DNA of 64,000 bases from Aureliella helgolandensis (GCF_007752135.1 NZ_CP036298.1:2046001-2110000), one strand, 5' to 3'; shown: positions 37,440-47,327, numbered from the stretch's first letter. A program made the numbers and translations. The notes: a model not told the origin generated them from the letters alone.

Positions 37440-38537
37440 CTAAGTGATCTGTTTGGCGAGTTTCGATAAGGATTGGCCCAGTTTGGACCCGATGAATTCG
37501 CTCACGATTGGATTGCCGATATTGCAGGCCAGGGATGCGATGGAATCATCCGGAAGCGAGAAATCGACATTGCGTCCTAGGGCTTGTTTGACCTGTTGAG
37601 CCTCCAAATCCACCTTGCGATTGCATCGGTTGGCCACCAGTAAGATGCGGTCCTCGGCTATCCCCGCCTTTTGAAGTTGAATCATCAAGCTGCGGCACTG
37701 TACAAGACACGGGAATTCCAACCGCAGGACAATGATGATCATGTCGCTGAACCGCAGAATGTTGATGTATTCGCTGTGATGCGGTGGTGGGCAGTCCACC
37801 AGCACATGCGAATTGGACTGTGCAGTCCACCACAGTAGTTTTGCGCTGGTCTTAAGATCCAACTTGAACTGCCGGCGTTCATTGCTGCGACTGGACAGCA
37901 GTTTTAGGCCTGACTTGTGATGGGCAAACACTTTTTCAAGCATCTCCTCATCCATGTGGTCCGAATGGTCGTAGACATCTTGGATCAAGTGTTGCGGTTC
38001 GAGATCGAGCAGAAGCGAGGCGGTCCCCATGAAGGGGTCGAGTTCCAATAAGCACGACTTGTAAGGTGAACTGCTGAGCGCAACCCCCAGATTGACAGCT
38101 ACGGTGCTCGCACCACAACCGCCAGCCGGGGAGATGACTGAGATGACTTTTCCACTTTGTTTTTCGGGCATGTCGCGCTTTAAACGCACGATGCATGCTT
38201 CAATCTCTTGCTCGAAGCGATCCGAAGAATCTATACAGTCGAATGCACCAGCACGCACCAAATCTACTACGTAGCGCGGGTCGGACATCTGTCCCACCAC
38301 GACGATGGGCAGGGTCGATATTTCACATAGCTTCGAAACCGCCAGCGTGTCTTTGGCGACATCGTTCTCTCCGTGATAGAAGAGGATGTCACTATTGACC
38401 GCATTGGACTTCAGGTGCGTGAATGCATGGGTGTAGTCGAAAACCTCTGAAACGACGACACCGGAGGCGGTGAGTCGGATTCTTAAAGCTTCTGAATGCG
38501 CGGTGTTTACCGCAATGACAATCGATGCTGCACGCAT
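37440..38537 (-). CDS. cpaE: TadZ/CpaE localisation protein
   Basis: A 365-residue protein with an atypical receiver-like N-terminal domain followed by a ParA/MinD-like domain. ATG 38537 was chosen (AAGG eight bases upstream); an ATG at 38558 is also open. The P-loop reads SPAGGCGASTVAVNLGVAL: both lysines of the deviant Walker A (KGGxGK) are replaced by Ala, as reported for TadZ proteins, so ATP use may differ. TadZ positions the Tad machine at the pole. It opens the minus-strand Tad operon; 1.1 kb without a gene lies upstream. Confidence 0.87.
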   Translation of the reverse strand: MRAASIVIAVNTAHSEALRIRLTASGVVVSEVFDYTHAFTHLKSNAVNSDILFYHGENDVAKDTLAVSKLCEISTLPIVVVGQMSDPRYVVDLVRAGAFDCIDSSDRFEQEIEACIVRLKRDMPEKQSGKVISVISPAGGCGASTVAVNLGVALSSSPYKSCLLELDPFMGTASLLLDLEPQHLIQDVYDHSDHMDEEMLEKVFAHHKSGLKLLSSRSNERRQFKLDLKTSAKLLWWTAQSNSHVLVDCPPPHHSEYINILRFSDMIIIVLRLEFPCLVQCRSLMIQLQKAGIAEDRILLVANRCNRKVDLEAQQVKQALGRNVDFSLPDDSIASLACNIGNPIVSEFIGSKLGQSLSKLAKQIT

Positions 38538-39698
38538 ACCAATACCTTTGCACGTCATCCTACGAATCGGAAAGGCATGTCAATTTCGGTCGCATCCAAA
38601 CGCTGCCAGTTTGGAATGCGAGTACCGCATGCGTCTCATTGAACGCGCATGGGTGGCTGTGAGGATTGCTGGCTACTGCCCTGGTTGCTTTCGCCAGTTC
38701 CCCATCAGAACGTCGCATTCCACGGTCACTACATTACGTAGTGGGGCCCGGTGAATACGAAATTAGGTGGCTGGATGAACAACGTTTTGTCCCAGCGCAG
38801 GCATCCTTAGAAAGAAATGCCTGAATGATTTGCCCCACAGAATCCGAATGACTCTGCGGGCAACCGTACGTTAACCGCCATCGAAGTCAAAGAATCTCTC
38901 CGCAAATACGCAGTCAGCTCTCAACTGAGTCTCAAAGTTTGACGGATTTACAGCCTGTAGGGAGTATACTTGCAACGGGTCTACAGAAGATGTTAGGTAG
39001 TCTGAGATGAAGATGTACAGCAAAGGGGTGGTTCTGTTCCCTTAAGGAAGGTTGGGCTCAGTTTAAGCCGCCCGATGTGCGAGCGTCGCGTCTCGAGTTT
39101 CAGCGCCTAATAACATTGCCAGGGGAGCTGGGCTGGTTTCGACGAGCCGAGTTATCGGCATGCACTCTGTCATCTTCGATTGGCGTTGCTGCCATTCTTG
39201 GGCTGTGTAATCCATGGGATGGGCAACAGGACTTGCACCGCAGATCCATCACGCCGCAGGTCTCGCTGGAGTCCTCCCGTCCTCCTCTGCTTCCTCGCTT
39301 CCTACGTCACCGATGAAACGCTTAACGCTTCAATTCTCGCAAGGAGACCGGGCTCGTCAGGATGCTCCCTCACTGGTGGCCGCTTCGTCGGTAGCGAGTG
39401 TTGGTGGGGACCTCTGCATTGAAAGAATCAGAATTGACCGGAGGGGAGGCATCGCGCGAGCTAGGACGCAGCCATCTCCGTCAGAGATTTCCTTCAATAG
39501 CTATTGAAGGGCTCCACGCAGGGGAAATCGCATGGGGCGGCGTGAGGGGAGGTCAAGGCAGCAGTTACTGGCAGGCAACCGAAGCTCGTTCCTTAGAGCG
39601 GGGCAGAGCCCTGCCTTACTCTGGGAAAGGAGGGCCGCCAGCGTTCCAGACGAGACGCTGGCTGGCGGTGGGAGAGTGATTCTGCAATCGACGTGGAC
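38538..39698. other. 1.1-kb region without a recognised gene
   Basis: Lies upstream of the Tad operon and downstream of the lactonase. Several overlapping frames (39077-39316, 39398-39679 and others) were read and none resembles a Flp prepilin, prepilin peptidase or secretin. A GC-rich stem near 39635-39668 (CCGCCAGCG and CGCTGGCTGGCGG) lies about 30 bp beyond the lactonase stop but lacks a T-run. Confidence 0.45.
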
Positions 39699-40862
39699 TC
39701 AATCTTCAGGGCCAAACAAAACACAGATCGGAGCGGGAGTATTGATGATGGAGCGATTGTAGGTCAATTCTCCAGTATCTCCCTGGACTTCGAAACTGGC
39801 CAATGTGTGGGAGTCTTGTCCACCCACCAACAGCCACTTTGCTCCAGGCGCAAGATTGAAATTCCTTGGCGTGGCCCCTCGCACGGGCTCCCGTTCTACA
39901 ACGGTCAGCTCACCAGTGTCCGAGTCGACTTGGAATACCGTTAACGTGTCATGCCCTCGATTGGCGGCATAGACAAACTTGCCATTGGGGTGAACTCGAA
40001 TCTCAGCACAACTTGAAGTCTGCTCCTTGGCCAATTCCGATTTCTCGACCGTTGGGATGGTTTGTTTCAGACTCATTCTTCCCTCCTGGGCCGCATAGTC
40101 AAACACGGAAACGCTGAGGTCAAGCTCGTTAAGAACATAGATCCAGCGTCCATTGGGATGGAATTTCATGTGCCTTGGACCCGCTCCGGTAGGCAATTGC
40201 CCCGCCCCGTGAGGCTCCAGCTTGGCCTCGGGTGCATCCAGGCGGTAAATGACGACTTGATCGAGGCCGAGGTCGGGAACGAATGCGAACCGCGAATCGG
40301 GCGCAAAGCCGGACCAGTGCGCATGCGAAGCACTTTGTCGATCGGAACCCGACGGAGATTGCCCGGTGTGCTCAAGGAGCTGTGTGCGTTCGGTCAAGGA
40401 GCCGTGTTCGTCAAGCTTAAAAACACCGGTCGAACCTCCGCCGTATTGAGCGGTCAACAGCGTCCGCCCCAAACTTGGTTCCACCGAAACGTGAGCTGCG
40501 CCTCCATCCCCGATGGGCAGTGAGCTGTCCAACTTCAAAGACACTTTACCATCTTGCCGATCGATGCGATAAGCTGCCACTACGGGGGTACCTTGCAAGT
40601 CTCCCACCGCATAAAGCATGGGTAACTTGGGATGCATCGCTAGAAAGCCGGGGCCCTTGATCTCGGCAGCAAGTTGGGAATTGCTAAGTTTTCCATTCTC
40701 CAAATTCAGGCGGCAATGATAGATGCCTTGGCTGGAGGGATGCGAACTGGTGCCGATCCAGACGTCAATTTCGGCCGCAGAAATGGGGAGTGCCATTACG
40801 AATCCTATCCCGCAAGCGAAGCTTGCACAGTAGCTTCTTGTTGTTGTCAAAGTCTTAGCCAT
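39699..40862 (-). CDS. Exported lactonase (6-phosphogluconolactonase-like, YbhE type)
   Basis: A seven-bladed beta-propeller of 387 residues. It begins with a signal peptide (GFVMALPISAAEIDVWIG), so this copy is periplasmic rather than the usual cytoplasmic Pgl. Blade motifs include FLAMHPKLPMLYAVGD, GPRHMKFHPNGRWIYVLNEL, EIRVHPNGKFVYAANRGHDT and NFNLAPGAKWLLVGGQD, with a late FEVQGDTGEL. Family members open sugar lactones; the export signal makes an extracytoplasmic sugar-lactone substrate more likely than 6-phosphogluconolactone. Confidence 0.88.
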   Translation of the reverse strand: MAKTLTTTRSYCASFACGIGFVMALPISAAEIDVWIGTSSHPSSQGIYHCRLNLENGKLSNSQLAAEIKGPGFLAMHPKLPMLYAVGDLQGTPVVAAYRIDRQDGKVSLKLDSSLPIGDGGAAHVSVEPSLGRTLLTAQYGGGSTGVFKLDEHGSLTERTQLLEHTGQSPSGSDRQSASHAHWSGFAPDSRFAFVPDLGLDQVVIYRLDAPEAKLEPHGAGQLPTGAGPRHMKFHPNGRWIYVLNELDLSVSVFDYAAQEGRMSLKQTIPTVEKSELAKEQTSSCAEIRVHPNGKFVYAANRGHDTLTVFQVDSDTGELTVVEREPVRGATPRNFNLAPGAKWLLVGGQDSHTLASFEVQGDTGELTYNRSIINTPAPICVLFGPED

Positions 40863-40873
40863 ATTCAGATGTC

Positions 40874-43800
40874 CTAGGGCGCCGCGAACTCTTGAGGTAT
40901 TTTCTGCGATGCAGCGGCCGCCGCCGCACGCGTGGTCAAAGATACCATGGTATTGCCGGGAGATGTGGCATCGGGAGTGGCCACCCAGATCAATTTTTGG
41001 TCTGGATGGCGGAGGTCCGTTCCAGGAGTGGCTGGATTGCCGCGCTTCGCAATCTCGGTCAATGCGGCACGTACGGAAATGGATTCGAATTGAAAGTCTC
41101 GCAATTGTTGATTGCGCGTAATTCCAGCCAATTCGAATGCATCTCCGTCCAAAACGAAACGCATGGGCGAGGCCCCTGGGGGAAGTCCCGAATTGGCCTC
41201 CTCCTCAACCAGTTGCAACGCGACTTCAATGGGCTCTTGGTCAAATCGTATGCGAATGGGCCGCTCCAAATATTGGTCTACCGTGAAAGGACTGCCAACC
41301 GTAGGGGAGGACAATACCTGAGTTGCTCCCTCGCTGATCGTAGCTCCCTGCTGCAAGGCAATCCAAGAAGCCAGCAGCAGGTTGATCGACGCGTCGCTAG
41401 GTAGATAAAGGTTTGCGATAGCAACTCCATCCTCCACACTGACGCGTGTGTACCTGCTCACCAGTTGCAGCATTTGTGGATAGCGTAAGGCGAGTGCACG
41501 CCAGTGAGGATGCGGTGCCTCGTCCACGAACCAAGTCTCGACACGCGAGCCTAGCGTTTGAATCTCCTCGGCAAGTTTACTTGAGATTTTTCCGGCATCG
41601 CGGTCGCTTTGCCCGATAACCTGCCATTCAACGTACAGTTGAGGCTGCCACTGAACCTGCAATGCTGCAGCTCGCTTGTCCCCCGATAGCTGGTCGCGCA
41701 ACAACTGTTCCAACCGCGCAGGAAAGCTTTCGAGCAGGGTTCGACCATCCGAGAATAGGAAGGTGGGGGCGAAGAGTACATTCACGTCGAGCGACGAATT
41801 AGTGCTTCTCCAAAGTTTCTCGAGCTGAGAGACAAGTGGTGCTGCGGTTCCCGCCAACTCGACTGCTTCTCGCATCAAGCTCGCCGGTCCCACCGCAAAA
41901 TGGGAAACGCTCGCCGCTTGCACTAGAGGCTGTTCAGCGACGTAGTACGCAAGTTCAGTCGTGGGAGCCAGCAGCAGTTCTTGGTCACCGATACTCTCCC
42001 TGGTGGTTACGCCCCACCTCTCGCTCAATTCGGACAGTGGAGTTGCTGCTTTCAGGTCGACGCGCAACGCATACTGGGGCGCATTGCCCAAGGAGGCAGG
42101 CGAATAGCATGCGATCGTGATTGCGTCGATAGACTCCAGGGGTCGCCCGCTGAACTGCGCGAGGCGATCCAACCAGGGCGAGACCTCTTTATCAAACGCT
42201 TTCAGCAATTTGCGTTGGAACGCCGATTCCATAATTTCGGCGGGGCGAAAGCGAAGAAACAATTGCCCACCGGGAGGCAACAATTCAAGATTGATTTTCG
42301 ACGGATCGCTGGGAGGGACCCACAGCCTTCCTTCGCTCTCCGGCACAACGTGGTAGCTCGTGATGCCAGTCTCCTGCCCCTTGGCCGCCAGGGTTATTGG
42401 TGGCGCGGTGGAGGTGGCATTCTGCGGGGGAACATAGGATCGATCCGAATTGTTGCGTTTGGCAAGTGGTTGATCCGGATTGGGCTCCAGAGCGCCCGAG
42501 AATTTAAGCACCAACAACGCCACAATGGCAAACAGTGCGCCTCCCACAGTTGGGATCAACCACTTGTTGCTAGCTTTCCGTGATCTGGTGCGCGACTTGG
42601 CACCCGCATCGAGCGGAGCTGGCTTGGCGGCGGCAGCTACAAAAGTCTTAGGAGAACTCTTAGGAGAAACTTTGGACGATTGGGATGTTAGTGAGTTTCG
42701 TTTGCCCTGCGGGTTGTTAGGAGCCGAGGGCTTTTTCGACACTGGAGCCGGCTCGGGGGAAGTTCGCGGCGAATTGATGGGCTCGTTCGCACGAGCTGCA
42801 ACTTCCTCTTGGCTGGATTCTGTCTGAACGGCCGCGTCCCCGGAGCTTGCTACCTGCACAGCGCTTTGCGCGTCCTCCACCGATATTTGTTGCGCGGTAT
42901 CTAACGCGGTGCAGAAGCGGGTCGCATCCTCAAACCTAGCTTGTGGATTCTTGGCTAGGGCATGCCTCAGGCATCGGCGAAGCGGCTCTGGTAGCTCAAT
43001 GGATTCAGGCAATTCGCGGAGTGGGCGAGCGTGTCCGGCCATACACTGGCTATCACTCTCTCCTGGTGTGACAGCTTGGCCCGTCAGCAGCCACCACCAC
43101 AGACAACCAAGTGCATAGACGTCCGTGGACTTGGTTGCGGTCTGCCCCGGTGCTAGGAACTCGGGCGCGAGGAAATGGCAGTCCCGTAAGTCGCCGAGCT
43201 GCGTGCCAATCAGCCCCTGCAGGGTGGCCTCTCGCTGGCCATGCGCCAGCCCAGCGGTCTGTTCGCAGAGTGGATCGCGTGCCAGCGTGCATTGTTTGCC
43301 GGCCAGGTAGACTCGGTCTGGAAAAACGCGACCGTGGACGATTTCGCCCTGGTGTAGAGCGGAGAGTGCAGCTGCGATTTGCCGCACGATCTCCAGTGAC
43401 TGTGCCACGGTGAAGCGGTGCCCCTGCCCCACTACTGCAAGTGACTTGCCCGTCAGCGGATCTACAGCAATGGCCAATTGTCCGTGGTCGACCTCTGCCC
43501 CATGGATTGGCTGCAAATGCGTGGCTCGAACTTGGGATTGCCGCTCCAAGCGTTTCAGGGACGGCCCGTTGGATTGGAGCTGGAGAAGTGCCCGCTCGTC
43601 CAGCCATCGTACCCAGCGGGTCGTCGTCAATGGGGTGGTAGGGGAGCGTAGCCCCTTAGCGGAACGCTCGGCTACAAACCAGTTCCGCCACATCGGATCG
43701 TCCACTGGCATGCGAACGATCCAGTCTCCCCGCTTGAGCGCGCTCGGTGTGTCGCCAAAGAGAATTTCAACCTGATATGCCGTTAGTCTGCTCTGCTCGA

Positions 43801-43948
43801 CCAACTCCTTGGCCAGTCGAACTCCATCACTGAGCTCGGCCGTCTTGAGAACTTTAGCCGCCTGTGCAGCCCATTGGCGGCATTCAATTGCGGTCGCCAG
43901 TCCAGCGTCGGTGATTCGCTGCCAAAGTTCAACGCTGGGCAAGTGCAT
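40874..43948 (-). CDS. Membrane pseudokinase with large C-terminal domain
   Basis: A 1,024-residue protein. Residues about 60-360 resemble a Ser/Thr kinase C-lobe: helix QIAAALSALHQGEIVHG, LAPEFLAPGQ at the APE position and TDVYALGCLWWWLLTG at subdomain IX. The catalytic loop reads HGRVFPDRVYL instead of HRDLKPxN, so the catalytic Asp is missing, and no clear VAIK lysine or DFG is present. After a Pro/Ser/Lys linker comes one membrane helix (462-487, LIPTVGGALFAIVALLVLKF). A 500-residue extracytoplasmic region without a recognised family follows. It is likely a scaffold or sensor, not an enzyme. Confidence 0.8.
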   Translation of the reverse strand: MHLPSVELWQRITDAGLATAIECRQWAAQAAKVLKTAELSDGVRLAKELVEQSRLTAYQVEILFGDTPSALKRGDWIVRMPVDDPMWRNWFVAERSAKGLRSPTTPLTTTRWVRWLDERALLQLQSNGPSLKRLERQSQVRATHLQPIHGAEVDHGQLAIAVDPLTGKSLAVVGQGHRFTVAQSLEIVRQIAAALSALHQGEIVHGRVFPDRVYLAGKQCTLARDPLCEQTAGLAHGQREATLQGLIGTQLGDLRDCHFLAPEFLAPGQTATKSTDVYALGCLWWWLLTGQAVTPGESDSQCMAGHARPLRELPESIELPEPLRRCLRHALAKNPQARFEDATRFCTALDTAQQISVEDAQSAVQVASSGDAAVQTESSQEEVAARANEPINSPRTSPEPAPVSKKPSAPNNPQGKRNSLTSQSSKVSPKSSPKTFVAAAAKPAPLDAGAKSRTRSRKASNKWLIPTVGGALFAIVALLVLKFSGALEPNPDQPLAKRNNSDRSYVPPQNATSTAPPITLAAKGQETGITSYHVVPESEGRLWVPPSDPSKINLELLPPGGQLFLRFRPAEIMESAFQRKLLKAFDKEVSPWLDRLAQFSGRPLESIDAITIACYSPASLGNAPQYALRVDLKAATPLSELSERWGVTTRESIGDQELLLAPTTELAYYVAEQPLVQAASVSHFAVGPASLMREAVELAGTAAPLVSQLEKLWRSTNSSLDVNVLFAPTFLFSDGRTLLESFPARLEQLLRDQLSGDKRAAALQVQWQPQLYVEWQVIGQSDRDAGKISSKLAEEIQTLGSRVETWFVDEAPHPHWRALALRYPQMLQLVSRYTRVSVEDGVAIANLYLPSDASINLLLASWIALQQGATISEGATQVLSSPTVGSPFTVDQYLERPIRIRFDQEPIEVALQLVEEEANSGLPPGASPMRFVLDGDAFELAGITRNQQLRDFQFESISVRAALTEIAKRGNPATPGTDLRHPDQKLIWVATPDATSPGNTMVSLTTRAAAAAASQKIPQEFAAP

Positions 43949-44087
43949 AGGATGTGTTGTCTACCAAACAGGCTGAGTATTCCAAGCCATCATTCTAATT
44001 GAACTGCTCCACAGTTTTAAGTCGCCTGCGCAATTCTAGAGATAGTCGAGGGTAGGCTTCGAACGCGGAGCAACTCAGGCTGAAAAC

Positions 44088-45974
44088 TTAATCTGCAATC
44101 GATTCGATCCGTTTCACCAGATTGGGGAGATAGCTGCGGTAGCGAGGCGAAAGTTGCGAATTGGTGTCGGAAATGCTCCCGATCGCATTGCCAATTTCTT
44201 CGCGGCTGGGGCTGCACCAATCCAAGCTATTCAATGCCGTCATCGCTGCTAGGGTTCCGGAATCACTCGGCTCAGCGATGCGTAGGAGAGCTTTCAAAGC
44301 CACCAATCGATCTACCTTGCTGCCAAAGCGTGCTAATGTTTCGCAAGCCAGCGAACGCGCGTAGGGGGACGGATCGGAGGCCATGCCGCGTGCCAACTTG
44401 ACCGCTTCGTCGCGCTGTCGATCTTGAGTCGCTCGGATCAAGAGCCCGCAGGCGACCCAGTAGCGACTGCTGCTGTCGGGAGTCACCATGCGTTTTTGGA
44501 GTTCGGAAATATCTCCATCGGTTGGGCGCGTCGCCAAGTCAGCGATTTCATAGAGAGCCGACACATCATAGCGGTCTGCATCGTGCCCCAAGTCGTAGGG
44601 GGCATTGTCTTCGCCCACACGCTCCCGCAACTCCCCTTCAGGAATCAGCCCGACGTCGCGAATCTTCACCATCCAATCGCGGTTGGCCTCCCGCATGCGG
44701 ACTAGAGTCTCTGCGTGTTCAGCGGAATCTGCCAGGTTATGAATTTGGTACGGATCCTGAGTAATATCGAAGAGCTCTTCAGCTGGCTTGGGCGACCAAA
44801 ATACACTTTGTGCTTCGTTCAGCTCTCCCGCATCAAACATGCGTTTCCAGACCTGCGTGGTTGGAGTTTGGAACATGTAGTCGAGATACGCACCTTGTGG
44901 TCGGTGGGGATTGAAATTTCGAATATACAAGTACTGCTCGTCACGCACCGCACGCGACAGGTCGTAGCGCTCGTCCATGCGATCGCGAAAGCCATAGATG
45001 TACGGCTGAGGCTCGGTAGCATAAGGGCCAAGAAAGGCATTGCCTTGCAAATGAGCTGGTGGACGCGTGCCTGCTAAACTTAAGACGGTCGGCATCAAAT
45101 CTACAAAGCTGACGAGGCGATCGCTCTGCCCGCCCTCGGTGTATTGCTCGGCCACCAAGCTCTGAAATCGCTCGGGCACATGGACTACTAATGGGACGTG
45201 CAGGCCACTTTGATACAACCAACGCTTGCCACGTGGCATGCCGCTGCCATGGTCACCGTAGTAGAAGACGATGGTATCCCCCTCTAGCCCGTCCTCTTTC
45301 AATTGCTCCAGGACTCGCCCGACTTGCTGATCCATCTCGGTGATCCGGTCATAGTACTGAGCCCAGTCCTGCCGCACTTCGGGTGTATCAGGATGATAGG
45401 GAGGGACGACGACATCCTCTGCACTGTGAATCGCCTTGTGCGGACGGGTGCGCAGCTTGCTCTCGTGAGAGATGGTGAAATTGAACACCGCGAAGAACGG
45501 TTGTCCTGACTTGCGATTTCGCCAATGAGCCTTATTGCTCGATTCGTCCCAAAGATCCTTCGGGGTGAACAGGTTGTAATCTTCTTTCGAGTTGTTGGTG
45601 CAGTAATACCCTAGATCATGGAAGTACTCCGGATAGAGTCGGCACACCTCTGGCAGATTGACTTGACTCCGCATGTGTTGAGCACCAAGACTGGTGGGAT
45701 ACATGCCGGATATGATCGTTGTGCGAGCGGGGGCGCAGACTGGGGCGTTGGACCAACAGTTGGTGTACCTCAAGCCCCGCGCGGCTAGGCCATCAATGTG
45801 TGGCGTATCGGCATATTCGTCACCATAGCAACCAATTTCCGGCCCGTTATCTTCGGAAGTCACCCATAGGATATTGGGCCGCAAAGCGGGTGAACGCTGC
45901 TGCGCGTGGCCTAGCAGTGGGCTAAGAATACAGAGGAAGACAAACAGTCCCCAGGAACGAAAACAAATTTGCAT
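44088..45974 (-). CDS. Exported sulfatase with HEAT-like C-terminus
   Basis: A formylglycine sulfatase of 628 residues. The signal peptide FVFLCILSPLLGHAQQ is followed by the metal-binding opening RPNILWVTSEDNGPE and the CxPxR modification motif VCAPARTTIISG (Cys80 becomes formylglycine). YYGDHGSGMPRGKRWLY is the second active-site segment. After about residue 450, short helical pairs (ARSLACETLARFGSKVDRLV, LAAMTALNSL) suggest HEAT-like repeats. It removes sulfate esters, probably from algal polysaccharides, outside the cytoplasm. It stands alone between the pseudokinase and the divergent cyclophilins. Confidence 0.92.
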   Translation of the reverse strand: MQICFRSWGLFVFLCILSPLLGHAQQRSPALRPNILWVTSEDNGPEIGCYGDEYADTPHIDGLAARGLRYTNCWSNAPVCAPARTTIISGMYPTSLGAQHMRSQVNLPEVCRLYPEYFHDLGYYCTNNSKEDYNLFTPKDLWDESSNKAHWRNRKSGQPFFAVFNFTISHESKLRTRPHKAIHSAEDVVVPPYHPDTPEVRQDWAQYYDRITEMDQQVGRVLEQLKEDGLEGDTIVFYYGDHGSGMPRGKRWLYQSGLHVPLVVHVPERFQSLVAEQYTEGGQSDRLVSFVDLMPTVLSLAGTRPPAHLQGNAFLGPYATEPQPYIYGFRDRMDERYDLSRAVRDEQYLYIRNFNPHRPQGAYLDYMFQTPTTQVWKRMFDAGELNEAQSVFWSPKPAEELFDITQDPYQIHNLADSAEHAETLVRMREANRDWMVKIRDVGLIPEGELRERVGEDNAPYDLGHDADRYDVSALYEIADLATRPTDGDISELQKRMVTPDSSSRYWVACGLLIRATQDRQRDEAVKLARGMASDPSPYARSLACETLARFGSKVDRLVALKALLRIAEPSDSGTLAAMTALNSLDWCSPSREEIGNAIGSISDTNSQLSPRYRSYLPNLVKRIESIAD

Positions 45975-46014
45975 TTTTTTAATCTTATTGGATTACAGAA
46001 TCTGCCCAAAGGTA

Positions 46015-46092
46015 GTGCACCCCATCATACCGTCTTCCGCGGGTGACTCGACACCTCTAAGTCGGCGAGTCCCATTTTCCACTGGGGTGCAC
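46015..46092. repeat. Nested inverted repeat between sulfatase and cyclophilin genes
   Basis: GTGCACCCCA (46015-46024) is the exact complement of TGGGGTGCAC (46083-46092). The 58-base loop contains a further pair, GACTCG and CGAGTC, extended by flanking G/C bases. Together they make a two-storey stem in the divergent promoter region. It could be a decayed mobile element, a bidirectional terminator or a structured leader. Confidence 0.55.
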
Positions 46093-46152
46093 ACGTTAAA
46101 ATGAAGCAAGTTTGTTGAATAGGTCCACTTTTACACGAGACAGGTGAACTCC

Positions 46153-46746
46153 ATGAGAACGATATTGAACGTATTTTCATTCTCCATATGCCTAACGATG
46201 ATGACGCTGTCCGCCGGTCAAAGCTTGGCCAAGGACAATCCGATAGTCGTCATCAAAACCAACCATGGTGACATGAAAGTCGAGTTGTTTGCGGATGAGG
46301 CGCCGCTATCGACGGCGAATTTCTTGAAGTACGCTGAGGCTGGATATTACGACGGGACGATCTTCCATCGCGTAATCCCGGATTTCATGATCCAAGGTGG
46401 CGGCTTCGAAAAAGGCATGAAGAAGAAGGGAACGCATGCACCCATCAAGAACGAGTCGGGCAACGGCCTCAAGAATGAAAAGTACACGCTCGCAATGGCG
46501 CGAACCGGCGATCCCCATAGTGCGACCAGCCAGTTCTTCATCAACGTCAAAGACAATGGGTTTTTGAACCGTGCTGAAAGCCAAGACGGAGTGGGGTACG
46601 CGGTCTTCGGGCGAGTCATCGAAGGGATGGATGTCGTCGACAAAATTAAGATGGTCAAAACCCAATCCCTCAGCTTCGCCGTCAAAGACGTACCGGTAGA
46701 AGATGTGATCATGACCAAAGTTGAAGTTCAAAAAGAAGCCAAATAG
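46153..46746 (+). CDS. Exported cyclophilin-type peptidyl-prolyl isomerase
   Basis: A 197-residue cyclophilin with a signal peptide (RTILNVFSFSICLTMMTLSA) ending before AKDNPIVVIKTNHG. ATG 46153 is preferred (AGGTGAACTCC upstream); a GTG at 46144 is also open. The catalytic motif set is present: [34 protein letters not shown] and GYAVFGRVIEGMDVVD. It catalyses prolyl cis/trans isomerisation during folding outside the cytoplasm. A very similar cytoplasmic paralogue follows 45 bp downstream. Confidence 0.92.
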   Translation: MRTILNVFSFSICLTMMTLSAGQSLAKDNPIVVIKTNHGDMKVELFADEAPLSTANFLKYAEAGYYDGTIFHRVIPDFMIQGGGFEKGMKKKGTHAPIKNESGNGLKNEKYTLAMARTGDPHSATSQFFINVKDNGFLNRAESQDGVGYAVFGRVIEGMDVVDKIKMVKTQSLSFAVKDVPVEDVIMTKVEVQKEAK

Positions 46747-46791
46747 TTGGTTGAAAGCGTTTCATCCTCTCTCGTCCTCTCGGAGTAACCA

Positions 46792-47283
46792 GTGCTAACA
46801 CTCAAGACCAATCACGGTGACATCAAAGTTGAATTGTTTGAAACCGAGGCTCCCATCTCGGCCAAGAACTTCCAGGAATATGCCCAAGAAGGATTTTACG
46901 ATGGAACCATCTTCCATCGCGTGATCGATGGTTTCATGGTGCAAGGCGGTGGATTTACCCCCGAAATGCAGCAGAAAAAAGGGAAGGCCCCGATCAAGAA
47001 TGAAGCCAACAATGGCAAGAAAAACGACAAGTACACGCTAGCCATGGCGCGCACCAGTGATCCTCACAGCGCCTCTAGCCAGTTCTTCATCAACGTTTCC
47101 GACAATGGGTTTCTCAATCACGGCGAATGCCAAGATGGACATGGCTACGCTGTGTTCGGCCAAGTGGTCGAGGGAACGGAAGTCGTCGATAAAATTGCGA
47201 AAGTAGCCACTGGCACCAAAGCTGGGATGGGAGACGTGCCCAACGAAACCGTGCTTATCGAATCGGTTGTCGTGGAAGCCTAA
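46792..47283 (+). CDS. Cytoplasmic cyclophilin-type peptidyl-prolyl isomerase
   Basis: A 163-residue cyclophilin starting at GTG 46792, with GGAG six bases upstream and no signal peptide. It is clearly a tandem duplicate of the preceding gene ([68 protein letters not shown]). The pair provides isomerase activity in two compartments. Confidence 0.93.
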   Translation: MLTLKTNHGDIKVELFETEAPISAKNFQEYAQEGFYDGTIFHRVIDGFMVQGGGFTPEMQQKKGKAPIKNEANNGKKNDKYTLAMARTSDPHSASSQFFINVSDNGFLNHGECQDGHGYAVFGQVVEGTEVVDKIAKVATGTKAGMGDVPNETVLIESVVVEA

Positions 47284-47327
47284 CCAGCGAGCTGCCGAAG
47301 TGGTCACGAACAGATCGCACGGCTCGG

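Noticed and set aside
39635-39668. Intrinsic terminator of the lactonase gene
   Set aside because: The GC stem is imperfect and has no U-run on the minus strand; function not supportable.
38559-39698. Small frames as Flp prepilin or other Tad components
   Set aside because: None has the short basic leader, G/E processing site and hydrophobic helix of Flp, and none matches secretin or CpaB.
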